Below, one piece after another: positions 16,901-25,329 of a DNA stretch of 64,000 nucleotides. How positions within the stretch are numbered: position 1 is the first letter of the stretch; each line of letters begins with the position of its first letter. The DNA comes from JAVVHH01 sp964613945. Its GTDB lineage: Bacteria; Pseudomonadota; Alphaproteobacteria; Acetobacterales; Acetobacteraceae. The translations under genes were made by a program, and so were the position numbers. Below the pieces are notes generated by a model. It was not told where the DNA came from, searched no databases, and saw only the letters and a list, made by a program, of their open reading frames with translations. The stretch is taken from assembly GCA_964613945.1 (NCBI GenBank), contig CAZTJC010000001.1, forward strand, positions 186,001-250,000. Direction: 5' to 3'.

Positions 16901-18467
16901 CGGACAACACCGCCACCGGCGTGTCGTCGCCCATGGAGCCAACCGCCTCCTGGCTGTCCTCCACCATGGGGTGCAGGATCATCTCCAGCTCTTCGTGGGT
17001 CGTGCCCACCGCCAACTGCCGCCGGCGCAACTCGGGTCCGGCATAGAGCACCGGCTCCGGCGCGTCAGTCTTGACGACCTGATCGATCTCCGCGATCCGC
17101 TTGACCCACTCGCCGTAATTCTGGCGCGAGGCGAGCAAGTCCTTCATCTCGTCATCGGTGTAGAATTTAGCGTTGTCCAGATCGACGCCGATGGTCTGAC
17201 CCGGCCCGACCCGCCCCTTGGCCACTACCTCCGTCTCCGAGAATTTCACCATCCCGGACTCCGACCCCACCACGAGCAGGTCGTTGGTGGTGATCGTGTA
17301 GCGCAGCGGCCGCAGCCCGTTGCGGTCCAACCCGCCGATCACCCAGCGCCCATCGGTCGCCGCGATCGCCGCCGGGCCATCCCAGGGCTCCATCACCGCG
17401 TTGCAGTACAGGAACATGTCGGCATGCGACTTCTTCATCGTCGCGTCCTGGCCCACGCTGGCCGGGATCGTCAGCGCCTTTGTCATCGGCGCGTCGCGCC
17501 CGGCGCGGACCAGCAGCTCGAACACCTGGTCCAGCGTCGCGGTGTCGGAACTGCCGACCTGCACCACCGGCTTGACGTCCTCGATGTATGAGTCCAACTC
17601 GCCTGCCGCCAGGCGCGTCTCGTGGCTCTTCATCCAGTTGACGTTGCCGGACAGCGTGTTGATCTCGCCGTTATGCGCCAGCATGCGGAACGGCTGCGCG
17701 AGGCGCCAGGTCGGGAAGGTGTTGGTCGAATAGCGCTGGTGATAGATCGCGAAGCGGCTGATGAAGCGCTTGTCGAGCAGGTCCGGATAGAAATCCGTCA
17801 GCGAGGCCGCCAGGAACATGCCCTTGTAGATGATGCTGCGGCACGACAGCGAACACAGGTACAGCTCGCCCACCTGCGCGGCGATCGCCTGCTTCTCGAT
17901 CCGCCGCCGGATCACGTACAGGTCGCGCTCGAAGCGAGCCGGGTCGACGTTGCCGCCGTTGACCATGATCTGCTCGATCTCGGGCCGTGTCGCGTTGGCC
18001 TTTTCGCCGATCACGCTCACGTCGATCGGCACCTGCCGCCAGCCATAGATGCCGTAGCCGAAATTCAGGATCTCGGTTTCGACGATCTGCCGGCAACGCT
18101 CCTGCGCGCCGAGGTCGGTCTTGGGCAAGAACACCATGCCGACGGCGAGCGCATGCGCCGGGTCGACCCGGTGACCAGAGTGCTGGATCGCGGCCAGGAA
18201 GAAGTCGTACGGGATTTCCAAATGGATGCCGGCGCCGTCGCCGGTCTTGCCGTCGGCATCGACCGCGCCACGGTGCCACACCGCCCGCAGCGCCTCGATC
18301 CCGGCTTCGACCACGTCGCGCCGCTTCTTGCCATCCAGCGCGGCGACTAGGCCGACGCCGCAGGCATCGTGCTCTTGCGTGGCGTCATAGGTGCCCGCGA
18401 GGCGGGCGACGTTGTTGTTCCAATCGGCGACCCAAGAAACAGAATCGTTCATGTCCGCGCTCTCCAT
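13929..18467 (-). CDS. gltB: Glutamate synthase large (alpha) subunit
   Basis: About 1512 residues, full length for GltB. Transfers the glutamine amide to 2-oxoglutarate. The nucleophilic Cys of the class II amidotransferase domain lies in EHDACGVGLVAAL after a propeptide of about 35 residues. The FMN/central region contains GGTGASPQSSVKYAG, and the [3Fe-4S] ligands are in CIMVRQCHSNTCPVGVC. The C-terminal beta-helix (SGATAVVEGCGSNGCEYMTG) is present. I start at the ATG at 18467, which overlaps the gltD stop (TGATG); an ATG at 18452 (MNDSVSWV) is equally possible. The frame stays open much further upstream, but that stretch is the antisense of gltD coding phase and is not real. Confidence 0.96.
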   Translation of the reverse strand: MESADMNDSVSWVADWNNNVARLAGTYDATQEHDACGVGLVAALDGKKRRDVVEAGIEALRAVWHRGAVDADGKTGDGAGIHLEIPYDFFLAAIQHSGHRVDPAHALAVGMVFLPKTDLGAQERCRQIVETEILNFGYGIYGWRQVPIDVSVIGEKANATRPEIEQIMVNGGNVDPARFERDLYVIRRRIEKQAIAAQVGELYLCSLSCRSIIYKGMFLAASLTDFYPDLLDKRFISRFAIYHQRYSTNTFPTWRLAQPFRMLAHNGEINTLSGNVNWMKSHETRLAAGELDSYIEDVKPVVQVGSSDTATLDQVFELLVRAGRDAPMTKALTIPASVGQDATMKKSHADMFLYCNAVMEPWDGPAAIAATDGRWVIGGLDRNGLRPLRYTITTNDLLVVGSESGMVKFSETEVVAKGRVGPGQTIGVDLDNAKFYTDDEMKDLLASRQNYGEWVKRIAEIDQVVKTDAPEPVLYAGPELRRRQLAVGTTHEELEMILHPMVEDSQEAVGSMGDDTPVAVLSERYRGLHNFFRQAFAQVTNPPIDSLRETRVMSLKTRLGNLGNVLDEDSGQCDLLQLESPVLSTAEFAAMVATMGQTACRVDCCFPVADGETGLRAGIERIRREAEEGVRAGCMHVVLSDENQGPERAAIPMILATAAVHTHLVRQSLRTFTSLNVRSAECLDTHYFAVLIGVGATTVNAYLAQEGIADRQARGLFGSLSLKEAVKHYKKAVDKGLLKVMSKIGISVLSSYRGGYNFEAIGLSRALVGEFFPGMQSRISGIGLSGIARKVLALHEAAWLSESTTLPVGGVYKFRQKGEVHAFEGKLIHTLQTAVATDSFETYRRYADGVRRQKPVALRDLLDFKFDGVTAISVDEVESITEIRKRLLAPGISLGALSPEAHETLSIAMNRIGSRSNSGEGGEDPERATPRPGGDNANSAIKQISSGRFGVTAEYLNACREIEIKVAQGAKPGEGGQLPGFKVTGLIARLRHSTPGVTLISPPPHHDIYSIEDLAQLIYDLKQINPEATVCVKLVSRSGIGTIAAGVAKAKADAILISGHSGGTGASPQSSVKYAGLPWEMGLSEAHQVLMLNRLRHRVKLRTDGGLKTGRDVVIAAMLGAEEFGIGTASLVAMGCIMVRQCHSNTCPVGVCTQDEELRQKFEGSPEKVINLFSFIAEDVRHILASLGVRRLVDVIGRTDMLAQVSRGSELLDDLDLNPLLAQADPGPYPRYFNQDGRNEVPETLDAQMIADSVPVFERGEKMQLQYTIRNTHRAIGTKLSSKITRAYGMAGLQPGHITVRLRGTAGQSLGAFAVQGLKLEVIGDANDYVGKGLSGATIVVRLAPSSVLVSQDNTIIGNTCLYGATAGELFAAGQAGERFAVRNSGATAVVEGCGSNGCEYMTGGTVVSLNAVGDNFGAGFTGGQAFIFDADGTFEHRVNPDTLLWQRVEHPHWAELLRGLVERHVAETNSRYAANMLVDWGRTLPRFWQVVPKEYVKYLPVPMAENTALRA

Positions 18468-19900
18468 CACTCTGCCGCTGCCGCCATCGCGTGCTGCTGC
18501 ATGTAGTCGTGCATCCGTGCCGCCGCGTCCCGCCCGTCGCGGATCGCCCAAACCACCAGGCTCGCCCCGCGCACGATGTCGCCGGCGGCGAACACGCCTG
18601 GCAGTGTCGTCATCGCCGTGCGGTGGTCGGTCTTCAGCGTGCCCCAGCGGCTGACTTCCAGGCCGGGCTGGTCCCACAGCGCCGGCAGTTCCTCCGGGTC
18701 GAAGCCGAGCGCCTTGATCACCAGATCGGCCTCGATGGTCACGTGCTCGTCGCCCACCAGCACGGATTGCCGCCCCGACGCATCCGGCATGCCGAGCCGC
18801 ATCTTCTGCACCCGCACCCCGGTGACGCTGCCCTCGCCGTAGAACGATTCCGGTGCCGACAGCCACACGAACTCGACGCCCTCCTCTTCGGCGTTCTTCA
18901 CCTCTCGCATCGAGCCCGGCATGTTCGCCTTGTCGCGCCGATACAGCAGCTTCACGCTTGCCGCGCCCTGACGCACCGCCGTTCGCACGCAATCCATCGC
19001 CGTGTCGCCGCCGCCGATCACAACGACCCGCTTGCCTTCGGCGTTCAGCGACCCGTCATCGAACTCGGGTACCGCATCGCCCAGCCCTTGCCGGTTGCTG
19101 ACGGTCAGGAAATCCATCGCTGCCACGATGCCGCCCAGCCCGGCGCCGGGCCCGCCGATGTCGCGCGCCTTATACACGCCGGTGCCGATCAGCACAGCAT
19201 CATGCTTGGCCCGCAACTCGGCGAAGGTCATGGTCTTGCCGATCTCGACGCCGAGGTGGAACTGCACTCCGCCCTCCTCCAGCCACTTCCAGCGCCGCAG
19301 CACGACGTCCTTCTCGAGCTTGAAGCCGGGAATGCCATAGATCATCAGCCCGCCGACCCGGTCGTACCGGTCATAGACATGCACCTGGTATCCTTGGCTC
19401 CGCAGACGCTCGGCCGCCGCCAACCCGCCCGGCCCGGCGCCGATGATGCCTACTGACTGCGCCCGCTCCCGCACCGGCGCGATCGGCTTGATCCAGCCGT
19501 TTTCCCAGGCGGTGTCGGTGATGAACCGCTCCACAGCGCCAATGGTGACGCTCTCGAAATCCTTTTCGATGACGCAGTTGCCCTCACACAGCCGGTCCTG
19601 CGGGCAGATGCGCCCACAAATCTCCGGAAACGTGTTGGTGGCGCTGCTCAGCTCGTAGGCTTCCTGGAGACGGTTCTCCGCCGTCAGCTTCAGCCAGTCC
19701 GGAATGTTGTTGTTGAGCGGGCAATGCACCTGGCAGAACGGAATGCCGCACTGGCTGCATCGGCTGGCCTGCGTGCCCGCCTCGGCTGGCGCGAAATCCT
19801 TATAGATTTCCGCGAAATCCTCGCGTCGCGCTGATACGGTCCGCTTCGGAGGCTGTTGCTGAGCCAGGCGAACAAACTGCAACATCCGACCTTCGGCCAT
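18467..19900 (-). CDS. gltD: Glutamate synthase small (beta) subunit
   Basis: 477 residues. Supplies electrons from NADPH to GltB. The N-terminal cysteine-rich segment carrying two [4Fe-4S] clusters is visible (SRCSQCGIPFCQVHCPLNNN, EICGRICPQDRLCEGNCV). The FAD Rossmann motif is VGIIGAGPGGLAAAERL, and the NADPH motif is VVVIGGGDTAMDCVRTAV. FAAGDIVRGASLVVWAI closes the FAD site. The ATG at 19900 follows GGAGCGG; an in-frame TTG at 19918 is weaker. It precedes gltB with a 1-nt overlap, the common gltD-gltB order in some alphaproteobacteria. Confidence 0.96.
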   Translation of the reverse strand: MAEGRMLQFVRLAQQQPPKRTVSARREDFAEIYKDFAPAEAGTQASRCSQCGIPFCQVHCPLNNNIPDWLKLTAENRLQEAYELSSATNTFPEICGRICPQDRLCEGNCVIEKDFESVTIGAVERFITDTAWENGWIKPIAPVRERAQSVGIIGAGPGGLAAAERLRSQGYQVHVYDRYDRVGGLMIYGIPGFKLEKDVVLRRWKWLEEGGVQFHLGVEIGKTMTFAELRAKHDAVLIGTGVYKARDIGGPGAGLGGIVAAMDFLTVSNRQGLGDAVPEFDDGSLNAEGKRVVVIGGGDTAMDCVRTAVRQGAASVKLLYRRDKANMPGSMREVKNAEEEGVEFVWLSAPESFYGEGSVTGVRVQKMRLGMPDASGRQSVLVGDEHVTIEADLVIKALGFDPEELPALWDQPGLEVSRWGTLKTDHRTAMTTLPGVFAAGDIVRGASLVVWAIRDGRDAAARMHDYMQQHAMAAAAE

Positions 19901-20059
19901 GTTCCGCTCCGCTTTCAATCGTTACCCCATTAAGAGACAACGCATCGCAAGCAAAGCGGAATATGGCAGATAGGGCCGATTGATAACCTACCCTTGATCA
20001 CATCAGCCGTGAGCTGAACGCGTAGCGCCAATCTGCGCTGAACAAGGGCCGGTTCGGAC
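19901..20059. other. Intergenic region upstream of gltD
   Basis: About 160 bp between two same-strand genes. It should hold the gltDB promoter and the end of the NDUFA9-like transcript. The heptamer GCTGAAC occurs twice near 20014-20045. I see no strong terminator hairpin and no ORF. Confidence 0.5.
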
Positions 20060-21007
20060 CTAGGCGGGAACTTCCTCCCGCTTGCCACCGCCGGGCCGGT
20101 AACGGTCGAGATAGTCGGGCACGATCAGCTCTACAGGAGTCGGCACGATGCCCAACGCCGCCAAGCCGGGCGCGCCCTCGGCCACCACGTTGTCCCGCTC
20201 CAGCATGGTGAGCTGATCGCGTGTGAACGGCTTGCCGGGCACCATCTCGCCGATCCGAGCCTGGAAGCGGGCGATCCCCGATGGGATATCAATGAGCGCC
20301 CGATGCCGCCGGGTTTCATGCAAAATCCACGCCAGCAACTCGCGAAAGCTATAGACGCGCGGACCGCCCAGCTCGAAGGTCTTGCCCGGCGTGTCGTCGC
20401 GCTCCAACGCGGCCATCACCGCATCCGCGACATCGCCCACATACACCGGCTGGAAGCGGCTATCGCCCGAGATCACCGGCATGATTGGCGAGTACATTGC
20501 CATGGTACCAAAGCGGTTGAAGAACTTGTCCTCCTCGCCGAACACCAGCGACGGCCGCAATACCGTCGTGCCCGCAAAGGCCGCGCGGGCTGCCTGCTCG
20601 CCGGCAGCCTTGGTGCGCGCATACAGGCTGGGACTGCCCGGATCCGCGCCGATTGCCGAAATCTGCACCATTCGCTTGGCGCCGCCGGCCGTTGCCCCTC
20701 GTGCGATCAGCCCGGGCCCCTCGGCCTGCAGGCGTTGGAAGTCACCGTCCTTCTTTTCCGCCAGGATGCCGACCAGGTTGACGACGAGGTCTGCCCCTTC
20801 GGTGGCGCGCAGGATGGTCGCCGGGTTGGCGAACGAACCATACAAAGGCACCACCTGCCCCACCGCACCGGTCAGAACCAGGTTCTTCACCCGCTCGGTA
20901 TTCCGCCCCACCACGCGGACCACATGCCCCCGTGCTGCCAGCCGCTGCACCACATAGCGGCCGATGAAGCCGCTGCCGCCAAATACCGTCGCCACATTGC
21001 GAGTCAT
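20060..21007 (-). CDS. NDUFA9-like NAD(P)-binding protein (atypical SDR)
   Basis: 315 residues of the complex I NDUFA9 / NmrA-like atypical short-chain reductase group. The glycine motif ATVFGGSGFIGRYVVQRLAA begins the protein, followed by VVGRNTERVKNL (NADP-type basic residues) and DLVVNLVGILAE. The pattern FNRFGTMAMYSPIMPVISGD plus FQPVYVGDVADAVMAAL is characteristic of NDUFA9 homologues found across alphaproteobacteria. No complex I genes are nearby. It probably binds NADPH and may have an assembly or quinone-biosynthesis (Coq11-like) role. Confidence 0.85.
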   Translation of the reverse strand: MTRNVATVFGGSGFIGRYVVQRLAARGHVVRVVGRNTERVKNLVLTGAVGQVVPLYGSFANPATILRATEGADLVVNLVGILAEKKDGDFQRLQAEGPGLIARGATAGGAKRMVQISAIGADPGSPSLYARTKAAGEQAARAAFAGTTVLRPSLVFGEEDKFFNRFGTMAMYSPIMPVISGDSRFQPVYVGDVADAVMAALERDDTPGKTFELGGPRVYSFRELLAWILHETRRHRALIDIPSGIARFQARIGEMVPGKPFTRDQLTMLERDNVVAEGAPGLAALGIVPTPVELIVPDYLDRYRPGGGKREEVPA

Positions 21008-21130
21008 CGATGAGTCCCCGAACCGTGCCCTCTACTATGGCGTGCTTCCTGCCCCCTCAAGGGCTGAACCTCGCCAAAGCCGCTTGACGCCGCCGCCATC
21101 GGCCGTTAGTTCCCCCCTCCACCGCTCGGT

Positions 21131-21217
21131 GCCCAGGTGGCGGAATTGGTAGACGCGCAGGTTTCAGGTATCTGTGGCCGCAAGGCCGTGAAAGTTCGAT
21201 TCTTTTCCTGGGCACCA
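21131..21217 (+). tRNA. tRNA-Leu (anticodon CAG)
   Basis: 87 nt including an encoded CCA. Acceptor GCCCAGG (21131-21137) pairs with CCTGGGC (21207-21213). The D-arm reads GCGGAATTGGTAGACGC. The anticodon stem CAGGT/ATCTG encloses loop TTCAGGT with anticodon CAG. A long class II variable arm (GGCCGCAAGGCC) and a TTCGATT T-loop follow. It reads CUG, a major leucine codon in a GC-rich genome. The rnd reading frame begins about 39 nt downstream on the same strand. Confidence 0.96.
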
Positions 21218-21255
21218 ACGGTTCTCTTTTAAGACGACAGTGACAGCAGGGTGCG

Positions 21256-21879
21256 ATCATCCAACTCCATCGCAACGACCTGCCGGACGGCCTCGACCTA
21301 GGTCCCGTCGTCGCCATCGATACCGAGACGATGGGTCTGAACCCGCACCGTGACCGTCTATGCCTCGTCCAGCTTTCCAGCGGCGACGGTTCCGCGCATC
21401 TGGTGCAGATCATCCCGACATCCGCCGGCGGCCGCGGCTACGATGCGCCAAACCTGGCCCGCATGCTCGCCGACCCGGCCGTCACCAAGCTGATGCATTT
21501 TGCCCGCTTTGACGTCGCCGTCCTCCAGCGTGCCTTTAGCATCACCGTTGCCCCCACGTGCTGCACCAAGATTGCCGCCAAGCTGGTCCGCACCTTCACC
21601 GACCGGCACGGCCTGCGCGACCTCTGCCGCGAACTTCTCGGCGTCGAGATCTCCAAGCAGCAGCAGACGTCGGATTGGGGCGCGCCCGAACTATCGCCCG
21701 AACAGCTGGCCTATGCCGCCTCCGACGTGCTGCACCTACATGCGCTGTGGGCCAAGCTCGACGCCCTACTCGCGCGAGAAGGCCGCCGCGAGCTGGCCCA
21801 GGCCTGTTTCGACTTCCTCCCGGCCCGCTGCCGCCTCGACCTTCTCGGCTACGAGACGCCCGACATCTTCCAGCACTAG
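21256..21879 (+). CDS. rnd: Ribonuclease D (start codon uncertain)
   Basis: About 207 residues, the short alphaproteobacterial form with only the DEDDy exonuclease domain. Trims 3' ends of tRNA precursors. Exo I is AIDTETMGLNPHRDRLCLVQ, Exo II lies near HFARFDVAVLQRAF, and Exo III is LAYAASDVLHLHALW. Homology requires the frame to begin before AIDTET, but between the in-frame TGA at 21241 and that motif there is no ATG, GTG or TTG. The best fit is ATC at 21256 or 21259, giving an N-terminus x-IQLHRNDLPDG after CAGGG. The first ATG (21331) would remove the first catalytic Asp and Glu. It lies close downstream of tRNA-Leu. Confidence 0.85.
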   Translation: MIQLHRNDLPDGLDLGPVVAIDTETMGLNPHRDRLCLVQLSSGDGSAHLVQIIPTSAGGRGYDAPNLARMLADPAVTKLMHFARFDVAVLQRAFSITVAPTCCTKIAAKLVRTFTDRHGLRDLCRELLGVEISKQQQTSDWGAPELSPEQLAYAASDVLHLHALWAKLDALLAREGRRELAQACFDFLPARCRLDLLGYETPDIFQH

Positions 21880-21925
21880 ACCGACCTTTGTTGACCCGGC
21901 CTCTAGCCGTGCTCATACAAGAGGG

Positions 21926-22912
21926 ATGACTGTCGCGTTGGCCATCGAGAAAACGTCGGACGTCGGCGTGGCGCAAGCCGTGATCGACGCCGAAATCGCC
22001 GGGCTGCATGCCCTGTCGACGACTCTCGACGGCGAGTTCACCGCCGCCGTCGACCGGCTCGCGGCCTGCACCGGCCGTGTGGTGATCAGCGGCATGGGCA
22101 AGTCCGGGCATATCGGCCGCAAGATCGCCGCCACCCTGGCCTCGACCGGCACGCCTTCGATGTTCGTCCATCCCGCCGAAGCCTCGCACGGCGATCTCGG
22201 CATGATCCTGCCCGGCGACGCCATTCTCGCGCTCTCTAACAGCGGCGAGACCGCCGAGCTGGCCGACTTGGTCGCCCATGCGCACCGTTTCGGCCTCACG
22301 CTCATCGCCATCACCGGCCGGCCGGACTCCACCCTCGCCCGCGCCGCCGACCACCTCCTGCTACTGCCGCCGGCGCCGGAGGCTTGCCCCCTCGGCCTGG
22401 CACCGACCACCAGCACCACCATGCAGCTCGCCCTTGGTGACGCGCTCGCCGTCGCACTCCTGACCCGGCGTGGCTTCACGTCGACCGAGTTTTCCGTCCT
22501 ACACCCCCGCGGCTCGCTCGGCGCACAGCTCCGCCTCGTGAGCGACCTCATGCATACCGGCGATGCCGTTCCCCTCGCACCGCAGGAGCTGCCGATGGAC
22601 CGTGCGCTCATCCTCATGACCGGCAAGGGCTTCGGCTGCCTCGGCGCCACCGATGCCGATGGTCACCTTTGCGGCATTCTCACCGATGGCGACTTGCGTC
22701 GTGCCATGGGACCCGACCTTCTGACTCGTAAGGTATCCGAGGTCATGAACATCGCGCCCCGCACGATCGCCACCGATGCCCTCGCCGCGGATGCCCTGCG
22801 CGCGATGAACGCCGGTGCTCGGCCGGTCACCAGCCTGTTCGTCATCGACCATGCCGGGCTGCCCGCGGGCATCGTGCACGTTCACGACCTGCTGCGCGCC
22901 GGCGTCGCGTGA
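21926..22912 (+). CDS. kdsD: D-arabinose-5-phosphate isomerase (KpsF/GutQ/KdsD family)
   Basis: 328 residues. Interconverts ribulose-5-P and arabinose-5-P for Kdo, the inner-core sugar of LPS. The SIS domain is first (VVISGMGKSGHIGRKIAATL, SMFVHPAEASHGDLGM, ILALSNSGETAEL), then two CBS motifs (LGATDADGHLCGILTDGDLR; SLFVIDHAGLPAGIVHVHDL). Lys and His in GKSGHIG and in AEASHGDLG fit the active site. AAGAGGG precedes the ATG. It leads the LPS block kdsD-lptC-lptA-lptB, conserved in alphaproteobacteria. Confidence 0.93.
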   Translation: MTVALAIEKTSDVGVAQAVIDAEIAGLHALSTTLDGEFTAAVDRLAACTGRVVISGMGKSGHIGRKIAATLASTGTPSMFVHPAEASHGDLGMILPGDAILALSNSGETAELADLVAHAHRFGLTLIAITGRPDSTLARAADHLLLLPPAPEACPLGLAPTTSTTMQLALGDALAVALLTRRGFTSTEFSVLHPRGSLGAQLRLVSDLMHTGDAVPLAPQELPMDRALILMTGKGFGCLGATDADGHLCGILTDGDLRRAMGPDLLTRKVSEVMNIAPRTIATDALAADALRAMNAGARPVTSLFVIDHAGLPAGIVHVHDLLRAGVA

Positions 22913-22925
22913 CCGCGTCTTGAGC

Positions 22926-23600
22926 ATGCCCGAATTCCGCACGGACCTCCGCAGCGATCCGCGCGAGCACCTCAGCCTCGAGGGCCGCCGGGCCCGGCGC
23001 GAGATCAACCGCCGCCGCATTCGTATGCGCCGCTTCACCGTACTCGCCGCCAAGCTGGGATTGCCGCTGCTGGCCGTGCTGCTGCTCAGCGCCATCGTGC
23101 TATGGCCCGAGTTCGCTCGCCTCAGCGACCAGACCCGCACGTCGTTCCGCCGGGTCTTCTCGCTCGAGGCAGAGAGCGGCCGCATGATGGAACCTCACTA
23201 CAAGGGGGTCGACCAGCGCAACCGCCCCTACACCATCACCGCCGCCTGGGCGACGCAGGCAACCCCCACGCGCGTCGACCTCGGCGATCCAAAGGGGGAT
23301 CTCGTGCTTGAGAGCGGCAACTGGCTGCAGGTGGAAGCGCGCGACGGCGTGTTCATTCAGCGCGCCGAACTGCTCGACCTCAGTCACGACGTGGTCATGT
23401 ATCGCGACGACGGCACCGTGCTCCGCACGCAGACCGCCTCGGTCGACATCAAGCAGGGAGCGGCCACCAGCAACGACATGACCCATGCCGAGGGACCATT
23501 CGGCGTGCTGGACTCGCAGGGCTTTGCACTGACGGACAAAGCCGGCATCGTCCAATTCCAGGGGCCGGCGAAGCTGGTCCTCAACGGAGCCACCAAGTGA
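22926..23600 (+). CDS. lptC: LPS export system protein LptC
   Basis: 224 residues. A basic cytoplasmic head (RRARREINRRRIRMRRF) is followed by one membrane helix at about 38-60, then a periplasmic beta-jellyroll of the LptC/LptA type (NRPYTITAAWATQA, LVLESGNWLQVEARDGVFIQ, AELLDLSHDVVMYRDDGTVL). It passes LPS from the LptBFG complex to LptA. It starts 13 nt after kdsD and its stop overlaps the lptA GTG (GTGA). Confidence 0.88.
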   Translation: MPEFRTDLRSDPREHLSLEGRRARREINRRRIRMRRFTVLAAKLGLPLLAVLLLSAIVLWPEFARLSDQTRTSFRRVFSLEAESGRMMEPHYKGVDQRNRPYTITAAWATQATPTRVDLGDPKGDLVLESGNWLQVEARDGVFIQRAELLDLSHDVVMYRDDGTVLRTQTASVDIKQGAATSNDMTHAEGPFGVLDSQGFALTDKAGIVQFQGPAKLVLNGATK

Positions 23601-24567
23601 TCCGCCTCCTCGCTGCCGCTCTGTTCGTCGCTGTCACGCTGATCACCGCCGTCCATGCCCAGAGTAACGGCCTTGACATGTCGAAAGGCGGCCCGATCGA
23701 GGTCACGTCGCGCGACGGCATCGAGTGGAGACAAAACGAGCAGGTGGTCATCGCCCGCGGCGACGCCCGGGCAGTTCGTGGCGACGTCACCGTGATGGCC
23801 GATACGCTGACCGCACGCTACCGCCGCAAGGCCGGCGTTGCCGCCGCGCCCGCACCAACCCCGGTTTCTACCGGCTCCGTCATCTCCGGTGGCGATACCG
23901 GCGCCAACGAGATCTATCGGCTAGAGGCCGACGGCCACGTCAAGATCTTCAACCCCACCGACATCGCCGTCGGTGACCACGCCGTGTATGACATCGATCA
24001 GGCGGTCCTGGTGATGACCGGGAAGGCCATGAGCTTGACCACGCCCAACCACGTCATGACCGCGCGCGACACCATGGAATGGTGGTCGCAGAAGCACATG
24101 GCGGTCGGCCGTGGCCTGGCCACCGTCACCACCGCCGACGGCAAGCGCCTGGCTGCCGATGTTCTCGTCGGCTATACCGCACCCGACAACGCCCCACCGC
24201 CTGCCACGCCCTCGCCGGCCGCCAAGCCCGCAGGTTCGTCGGCCGGCGCCGCTGCGGGCAAGTTGCAGAAGGTTGAGGCTTTCGGCCATGTCGAGGTCCG
24301 CACCGCCACGGAAACCATCACTGGCGACCGCGGCGTCTACGTTGCCGACACGGAGATCTCGCGCATCGTCGGCCATGTCCACATCACCCGCGGCATGAAC
24401 CAGCTCAACGGCGACGAGGCGTTGGTCAACATGAAGACCGGCATCTCGACGCTGGTTCGCAACCCCGGTGCGCGCGTGCAGGGATTGGTGGTGCCGAACG
24501 AGACCTCCGGTCAGGCCGCGCCTGGTGACACCAAGGCGGGCGACCCAAAACCGAAGCCGGCGAAAAA

Positions 24568-24571
<4 letters not shown>
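23597..24571 (+). CDS. lptA: LptA/OstA-like periplasmic LPS transport protein
   Basis: 324 residues from GTG. A signal peptide (LLAAALFVAVTLITAVHAQS) directs it to the periplasm. OstA-like beta repeats follow: GIEWRQNEQVVIARGDARAV, VMADTLTARYRRK, IYRLEADGHVKIFNPTDIAV, and after an Ala/Pro spacer VEAFGHVEVRTATETITGDR. It is longer than E. coli LptA (185), with a low-complexity insert PPATPSPAAKPAGSSAGAAA at about 196-220 and a Lys/Pro tail. It should form the bridge carrying LPS across the periplasm. Overlaps lptC and lptB by 4 nt each. Confidence 0.88.
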
Positions 24572-25320
<749 letters not shown>

Positions 25321-25329
25321 TCTGCAGCC

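Noticed and set aside
15762..17591. 609-codon open frame opposite gltB
   Set aside because: Antisense frame in GC-rich DNA; His/Arg/Gln-rich with no recognisable motif, while gltB is certain.
18468..18992. Open gltB frame extending about 175 codons upstream of its start
   Set aside because: It lies entirely within gltD coding in another frame, is Arg/Gly-rich without family motifs, and GltB homology begins just after 18467.
20014..20045. Repeated GCTGAAC near the end of the NDUFA9-like gene as a regulatory site
   Set aside because: Two copies of a 7-mer in a GC-rich gap are easily due to chance, and no palindrome or neighbouring regulator supports it.
21131..21217. tRNA-Leu as an integration (att) site
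   Set aside because: No integrase, no repeated tRNA 3' fragment and no compositional change downstream; conserved housekeeping genes follow.
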